This document shows, piece after piece, positions 9,214 through 13,614 of a DNA stretch of 13,614 nt. Position 1 is the stretch's first letter, and each line of letters starts with the position of its first letter. Under the pieces are notes generated by a model. That model ran no database searches. It saw nothing but the letters and a program-made list of their open reading frames with translations, and was not told the origin of the DNA. Origin of the DNA: Bolinopsis microptera. Taxonomy: Eukaryota; Ctenophora; Tentaculata; Lobata; Bolinopsidae. The stretch is taken from NCBI RefSeq assembly GCF_026151205.1, contig NW_026971960.1, positions 1-13,614 of the forward strand, read 5' to 3'. Both the position numbers and the translations under genes were made by a program.

Positions 9214-9895
9214 TTACTGTTCCCCGAATTTGATAATGTGGTCGAGTTTACTATTGATGAGTTCCTCGATTGTTAGGATAGTTTACCAAATATCCTCATT
9301 CTAGTTGTCATCAGCTGGATGCATTCACATAGGAAGTGCTGTGATGTTTCTGCTTCCCCTGGGCAGTGTTCACAGTCTTGTGTTTCGAATTTGGAGTTTT
9401 TGCTACCGTCTGGAAGTATGCTAGTGGCTGTGTCCTGATAGTAGCCATGTTAGCCATCTGATGTGAGTACCTGTGATGTTAATTTTCTTGTACCTGTTTT
9501 TGTTGAGGAAAAATGTTAGTGGGGAACGGTGTTACAATGCAAACGGTGTACAATGCAAGGGTCCTGAAAGTAGAAAAAGGAGCTTCATGCCGTTAGTTTT
9601 TTCAACGTCTGGTGAATGGGTTTGAAGCTGAAAGACTAGTAAAGAAGCTGGCTAGTAGATGGAATACCACACAGGGCAGAGGTACTCAGATGCTGTGTGA
9701 TACATTAGGAAGCGTCTTCGTTTCGAAATCTTAAGAACGACGGTAATTTCTCTCCTGGGAGACAGAGGGGCGAAAAAGAACTTTGTCAATAGATTTGAAC
9801 TTGGACCGCAAGGCCAAGGGTGATTTTCAAAATATTGAGTTTTTGAAGGGTATTTTTATATAGGGTCATTGTGACATTATTGTATACTGTTTGAA
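9214..9895 (-). pseudogene. LINE ORF2 C-terminal fragment (post-RT region and zinc knuckle)
   Basis: On the minus strand, MTLYKNTLQKLNIL (about 9810-9860) resembles the start of the post-catalytic region. One frame from about 9744 down to 9421 then reads through TASEYLCPVWY (9664-9699), broken by two stops, to ITGTHIRWLTWLLSGHSH (about 9424-9480). After a one-base shift the next frame reads LPDGSKNSKFETQD and then a CX2C-X8-HX4C knuckle (9321-9377), stopping at 9273-9275. A further shift gives TIEELINSKLDHIIKFGEQ and a stop at 9214-9216, probably the natural end. In this class of LINE the knuckle is thought to bind the element's RNA or target DNA. No catalytic motif is present, so the fragment is dead. 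I recognise the pattern from the general LINE family, not from a specific named element. Confidence 0.75.
9526..9558. repeat. 16/17-base tandem duplication inside the antisense LINE
   Basis: ACGGTGTTACAATGCAA (9526-9542) is followed directly by ACGGTGTACAATGCAA (9543-9558); the copies differ only by one T. On the minus strand this lies within the LINE ORF fragment, and the junction creates one of its in-frame TAA stops. It looks like a slippage or template-jump duplication, or a read-consensus artefact. Confidence 0.7.
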
Positions 9896-9940
9896 ACATT
9901 TTATACACGCGATTTAGCATCAGAACACCACCACTAAAAT

Positions 9941-10630
9941 ATGACCAAGATACATGAATTCCATGGTTATATCTACAAACATAAGCCTCACATCATTATT
10001 CTAAACGAGACATGGCTGAAAAATTCCATTCTCAGTAATGAGGTGCTCCCTGACAAATACAAAGTATTTAGGCTTGACCGATCCTTAAGATCGCATCCAG
10101 TGGATGCAACCCAGCCCAAGAAATTCAGAAAAAACGGTGGTGTGTTCTGATTGCCCATAGAACAGACATTGATATCTCGAGTCAAAAAGTTCTCTAAAGT
10201 TAGTTTTCAAGCTGAATTATTATCCATCATAATTAAGACTTAGTGTGGAAGAAACTTTTGTATATCAACATTTTATAGAGTAGGAACGCTTGGCTTAGAT
10301 AATTTTGAATCTTTCAAGAAACATTTTGTTACTTTAGCATCTGCCAGAAAATTGCAAAGGCACATTCTGGTAGGTGACTTTAATTTGGCTTCGATTTCCT
10401 GGCCAGATGGTCAGTCATCTTGCCAGTTACATTCTAGCTTTGTAAATTTTCTCACTGATGACCTCGACATACACAACTTATTAGCTCCCCTACTCACAAG
10501 TCAGGCAACACCTTAGATCTTGTGTTCACTAACATTCAAAACCTTATTAAGAATGTTAAAGTTTTAGATCAAACGAAATGTGTATGTCCGACCACTATTG
10601 TATCACATTTGACATTGATATTAAGACCAA
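9941..10630 (+). pseudogene. APE-type endonuclease domain of LINE ORF2, frameshifted
   Basis: This domain nicks target DNA to prime reverse transcription and belongs to the endonuclease/exonuclease/phosphatase fold. Visible motifs are NETWL with the metal-binding Glu at 10007-10009, a GGGV-LIAH region near 10136-10155, SFQAELL at about 10202-10222, FYRVGTLG at about 10270-10293, VGDFNL at 10370-10387, NTLDLVFTN at about 10507-10533, and SDHY at 10587-10598 with the catalytic His. All active-site motifs therefore survive. The reading frame changes near 10139, 10192, 10504 and 10575, and one TAG stop lies at 10241. The ATG at 9941 is only the first Met in frame. Sequence just upstream (about 9905-9940) resembles the expected N-terminal strand in another frame, so the true domain starts earlier. 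Confidence 0.9.
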
Positions 10631-11200
10631 GTATATTAAGCAGCCTAAAAGAAAGATCTTTAATTATAGTAAAGGTAATTTTAGGGGCCTGAATTCTGAG
10701 TTATTTAGCATCGATTGGGATAGTATATTTGAGTGTATGATCCTTATCTTGCCTGGAGTCGATTCAGAGGAGTTCTCGGTGCAGCCTGTGACCGATGGAT
10801 CCCTAAAAAGACCATTAAGTCTCAGTTCCAGCCCCCATGGTATGACTCCGAATGTGATCGTCCCTACGAAATAAGGAGAAATGGAGAATAAGGCATAAGG
10901 GAGCAACTCTGAGTCCATAAACAAAAGTTTCGTGCATTTCGCACGAAATTTAAAAATTTGATGGACGAAAGAATGAGAACTCAGTGTTGAGGATGACTCC
11001 GATGATGCTCTTATCTCCAAGAAATTCTGGACCTACGTTAAATCTAAATCAAAGTCAACCAGGATCCCTGAAACTGTCAAATATCATAATCGCTTTCGAA
11101 ACAATCCATCTGATCAAGCTGCCCTTTTTTAACGAATATTTTTATGACAGTTTTTCCCCCAAAAAGAGTATATGGCATTGACATAGATTTTCGTGATGAT
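10631..11200 (+). pseudogene. ORF2 linker between endonuclease and RT, frameshifted
   Basis: This conserved but non-catalytic connector follows the endonuclease. It shows KIFNYSKGNFRGLNSEL (about 10650-10700), a WIPKKTIKSQFQPPWYDSEC block in a second frame (about 10796-10855), KKFWTYVKSKSKSTRIPETV in a third frame (about 11020-11078), and FNEYFYDSFS (about 11128-11157), the block that precedes RT in CR1-like elements. Frame changes occur near 10771, 10868, 10910, 10975, 11130 and 11155. The one at 11125-11130 is a T run one base longer than the frame needs. No intact start or stop applies. Confidence 0.85.
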
Positions 11201-12002
11201 TGTTTTTCAAGTCTTGTGTTTATTAGAGAAGATGTTCTGTTGATTCTTAAAAAGTTAAATCCTAACAAGGCCCCTGGCCCTGATGGGATTCATGGAGAGT
11301 CCTCAAAAACTGTGCCCAAAGCCTTGCATACCCCCTTAGTGTTTTATTTAACCTGTCTTTCTCGAGCGGATGCATACCCCCTGATTGGAAGCTGGCACTT
11401 GTAGTACCATGCACAAAAAGGGCGATAAGTCTTCGGGTTTAGAACTACAGGCCTATCTCGTTAACATCTCTTGTAATGAAAGTCTTTGAAAGGTGCATAA
11501 AGACTGCATTATACGCTGCATGTTCTGATCTGTTGGATGACCGACAACACGGTTTTGTTAATGAACGTTCATGTACAACCCAAATGATACCTTTCACGAC
11601 AATCTTGCACTTGCATTGAATAACAGGTCCAGGACTGATATAAATATTTTGATTTTGCGAAAGCGTTTGATAGCGTTTCGCATGACCTCATTTTAAGTAA
11701 ATTAAAGAATATTTTTAATGTCGATGGACTAATGCTTAAATTTATTAAGTCCTATCTTGAGGGCGACAACAACAAGTAGTGATAGGAGGCCAAACGTCTT
11801 CTTCTCTACCAGTTCGTTCTGGTGTTCCTCAAGGTTCTATACTTGGCCCTTTATTGTTTGTAATATTTATAAATGACATGTTCTTCTGTGTCTCTGAAGG
11901 CACCAATATCGCCCTTTATGCAGATGACACTAAAATTTGGAGGGAGATCCTTGGTTACCCTGACCATCACATAATCCAAAATGACATCAACAGATTAATG
12001 AT
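11201..12002 (+). pseudogene. Reverse transcriptase core of LINE ORF2, frameshifted
   Basis: This is the RNA-dependent DNA polymerase that copies element RNA onto the nicked chromosome. In order I read KAPGPDGI (11267-11290), PDWKLALVVP (about 11380-11409), NYRPISLTS (11443-11469), DDRQHGF and ERSCTTQM (about 11537-11590), FDFAKAFDSVSHD (11648-11686, motif A Asp at 11651-11653), SGVPQGSILGPLLF (11818-11859, motif B) and ALYADDTKIW (11911-11940, motif C with the two Asp at 11923-11928). All three catalytic aspartates are present. Frames change near 11298, 11412, 11441, 11596, 11647 and 11775. The pair near 11412 and 11441 compensates, restoring the frame on either side. As read, no continuous polymerase can be made. 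Confidence 0.95.
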
Positions 12003-12963
12003 TGGTCAGTGAGAAATCGAATGAAGTTCCACCCACAAAAGTGCAAAGCCCTCTCTGTGTCCCTGCAAAGAAACGTGCTGGATAACTTGCCATTCAATAC
12101 CTTCTTTTATAAACTTCTGGAAGTGATATTGACTTTGTGCCCTCTCAGTCAATTTTTGGAGTCGCAATAAACTCCAGGTTTAATTGGGGTGCACAATGTA
12201 AAGCGCTTGTTTCCAAAGCTACCTCTAGACTTGGACTACTTAAGAGAACATGTCATTTCACTACTGATAAAAGGGAGAAAAGATCGTTCTATTTAGCGTT
12301 AATTAGGTCTATATTTGAACATTGTTCTGTCATATGGTCCCTCAATCTGCAACTCATCTTCAACAGTTTGTTGCTATCCTAAAGAGGGCTATTAAATGGA
12401 TCAATGGTGAACCTTACTCCAGTTTTAATGACGATAAACTTGCTACAGAGCAAAAGAAATTAAATACTCTCCCTGTTAAACAGAAGTTTATTATAACGAT
12501 CTTATGACCTTCTATAAAATAGTGAATAGCATAATTCCAGTTTCGCTCCCTACATTATAATAGTCCTATGCCGTCCAAGGGCAAACCCGATACACTAGGC
12601 ACAATGCTCAAATAATTGATAGGTTTGGATACTTCAACTTACATGAGTACCACTTTTGCCCTGCTCGGGTGCCTTCCGAAATAGCTTTTTTCATAGATCT
12701 ATGCTGAAATGGAATAGTCTACCAGTATGTATCCGGCAGTCAGAGCGGATTTCTACTTTTAAGGCCAACTGATCAAGTACCTCTGGGGTGCCGATACAGT
12801 CTGGCCAGATTTTACTCATCAGTCTTATGAGTCTCAGAAATTTGTTTTTTGGTTACAATTCTGTCCGTCCAATTTCCTATCTGCTTGTCCTTTCTTTTTC
12901 TTTATCAGTTGTGACGGAATTGTAATGAACAAAATCCTTATAATTATTTATGATATTTTTTGA
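12003..12963 (+). pseudogene. ORF2 thumb and C-terminal domain, frameshifted
   Basis: After the polymerase core comes the thumb block WSVRNRMKFHPQKCKALSVS (12003-12062), then SQSIFGVAINSRFNWGAQCK and LIRSIFEHCSVIW (12143-12340). The LINE C-terminal module follows: KRAIKWI (about 12380-12400), LMTFYKIVNSIIPVSLP (about 12501-12551), FHRSMLKWNSLP (about 12689-12724), and FKAN then LIKYLW (about 12758-12786). Frames change near 12116, 12343, 12490, 12553, 12600, 12688 and 12769. The last frame stops at 12961-12963, which I take as an approximate end. I do not see the Cys-rich tail that some relatives carry, but the final 170 bases read poorly in every frame and could hide it. Confidence 0.85.
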
Positions 12964-13220
12964 TTTCTTGTTAATGTTTGTCATTCAAATTTGGTAGACG
13001 GCCCCAACGTTAATGTGGCTATTGCTATGTGTTGGTTCAGCCGAATTAATTATTATATAATCAAGTTAAATTTTTTTCGTTAGTTGTCATCCGGCCAAAC
13101 ATTAAAGCAACTTATATTGCAGTACCATTTATCATTTAGTATATCAAAATATGTCATTGTAATTTTGCATGGCTGAAATGTAACGCTTGATTTATATATA
13201 TAATGATTAATTGAATTTTC
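12964..13220 (+). other. LINE 3' untranslated region
   Basis: This AT-rich sequence lies between the apparent end of ORF2 and the A tract. It contains no open frame or recognisable motif apart from a TATATATATAATGATTAATT stretch just before the tract (about 13194-13213). In LINEs the 3' untranslated end is what the reverse transcriptase recognises on its own RNA. That this segment is part of the element is inferred from position. Confidence 0.65.
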
Positions 13221-13235
13221 AAAAAAAAAAAAAAA
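13221..13235 (+). repeat. 15-base A tract, likely element 3' terminus
   Basis: A run of 15 A follows the 3' untranslated part. It suits a poly(A)-type LINE end. Classic CR1 elements end instead in short tandem repeats, so the tail is slightly atypical for that clade or points to a poly(A)-tailed relative. The run length is unreliable if homopolymers are miscalled. Confidence 0.7.
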
Positions 13236-13614
13236 TTCATTTAAAAAATAATACAGGCCCCTGCCAAAATATAAAATCTTTTAGCGATGCTCCATTTAAT
13301 TTGAATATTTTTACGTGAAGTAATTTCATCACCAACAGGTATCAGAGTGTTGTAATTGTACAGGCCAGTGATGAACAAATGACAGCACATTATTGAACAA
13401 TGAGCAAGGTATGATATTGAATGTGAACTGTTAAAAAATAGATGGAACAAACTGCATCATATCAGGTTGGTGGTAATATTGCATGCAATTTTGGTAAAAT
13501 TGTCCAAAGATTATTGGAATGAAATTATTATATTTGTTCAAGTCCCTGACTTTGTTTCCATCAGTGTTACTTTCCCCCCTTTGTCTTGGTCGGGGTGGAA
13601 ACTTGATTAAAAAA
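13236..13614. other. AT-rich flank beyond the LINE
   Basis: No gene is recognised here. A minus-strand open frame of 69 codons (13241-13450) is Ile/Ser/His-rich and matches nothing I know. The minus strand does not resume the RT of the antisense LINE at 9117-9900, so this flank is probably host DNA beyond the insertion. Confidence 0.6.

Larger units (their letters stand above)
9117..9900 (-). mobile_element. LINE 3' end, antisense, 5'-truncated
   Basis: This is the 3' portion of a non-LTR retrotransposon inserted on the minus strand. It includes the C-terminal part of the reverse transcriptase ORF (about 9214-9895) and a short 3' untranslated segment down to about 9117. The catalytic RT core, endonuclease and any ORF1 are absent, as expected from 5' truncation during target-primed reverse transcription. 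The 3' edge is placed where recognisable texture ends and is approximate; no poly(A) or target duplication is clear. The clade is uncertain. The combination of an AEY-PVW block, a GHS block and a terminal zinc knuckle is seen in Jockey-, I- and R1-like families. It is a different family from the neighbouring plus-strand LINE, which has its own, unlike C-terminus. Confidence 0.75.
9905..13235 (+). mobile_element. CR1/L2-group LINE (Jockey superfamily), near-complete ORF2
   Basis: This is a non-LTR retrotransposon copy on the plus strand. It carries an APE-type endonuclease, linker, reverse transcriptase and C-terminal domain in the standard order, then about 260 bases of AT-rich 3' untranslated sequence and a 15-base A tract at 13221-13235. 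The coding part spans about 3.0 kb, the usual size of CR1-like ORF2 (around 1,000 residues). No ORF1 or 5' untranslated region is present: upstream lies an unrelated antisense LINE, so the copy is 5'-truncated or rearranged near the endonuclease N-terminus. The clade call rests on the FNEYF linker block, SGVPQGSILGP, and the KWNSLP/FKAN C-terminal module; CR1, L2 and related clades share these. No target-site duplication is convincing. Confidence 0.92.

Noticed and set aside
10664-11020. 118-codon minus-strand open frame
   Set aside because: It lies antisense to the linker of the plus-strand LINE ORF2, whose conserved blocks read clearly on the other strand. It is a shadow.
9117-13235. Single LINE inverted by twin priming
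   Set aside because: Twin priming joins the inverted 5' part of one element to its own 3' part. Here both pieces carry a LINE 3' end, and their C-terminal domains differ, so they are two elements.
13236-13614. CR1-like LINE nested inside the antisense LINE
   Set aside because: A nested insertion would leave the rest of the antisense element's RT on the minus strand beyond 13235. That stretch shows no RT motifs.
1-13614. CRISPR array, phage or bacterial defence system
   Set aside because: There are no regularly spaced identical repeats, no prokaryotic gene spacing and no ribosome binding sites. The only identifiable proteins are eukaryotic LINE proteins.

Overview
This window looks like a stretch of an animal (probably invertebrate) nuclear genome. 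It has no operon-like gene packing, no ribosome binding sites and no long intact genes. The only coding matter I can identify belongs to two non-LTR retrotransposons (LINEs), both broken by frameshifts. I cannot name the species.

Layout. Positions 1 to about 9,115 contain no gene I recognise. This part is AT-rich and unusually full of homopolymer runs (up to 8 G or 8 C in a row, many runs of 4-6 G/C, long A and T tracts). It looks either decayed or, more likely, like poorly corrected long-read consensus. A few open frames (the longest 142 codons, minus strand, 2548-2976), some short hairpins and palindromes, one inverted-repeat pair and one C-rich degenerate repeat patch are the only structure I see there.

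From about 9,117 the sequence changes character. A minus-strand LINE 3' end occupies about 9117-9900. It carries the post-catalytic C-terminal part of a reverse transcriptase ORF, including a TASEYLCPVWY block and a CX2C-X8-HX4C zinc knuckle. Immediately beyond it, on the plus strand, about 9905-13235 holds a nearly complete ORF2 of a CR1/L2-group (Jockey superfamily) LINE. In order this has an APE-type endonuclease (NETWL, VGDFNL, SDHY), a linker (FNEYF), a reverse transcriptase core (KAPGPDGI, NYRPISL, FDFAKAFD, SGVPQGSILGP, YADD), a thumb and C-terminal domain (KWNSLP, FKAN), a 3' untranslated part and a 15-base A tract. The two elements meet head to head near 9885-9941, where the 5' ends of both are missing.

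The plus-strand ORF2 is split over about two dozen frame changes but has only one clear internal stop, and all catalytic motifs survive. Intact, its protein would nick target DNA and reverse-transcribe its own RNA. As read here it is not translatable. The indel-heavy damage points to consensus errors or a young copy rather than long neutral decay. The last 380 bases are AT-rich flank with nothing recognisable. I found no prokaryotic feature, RNA gene, CRISPR array or host gene that I can defend.
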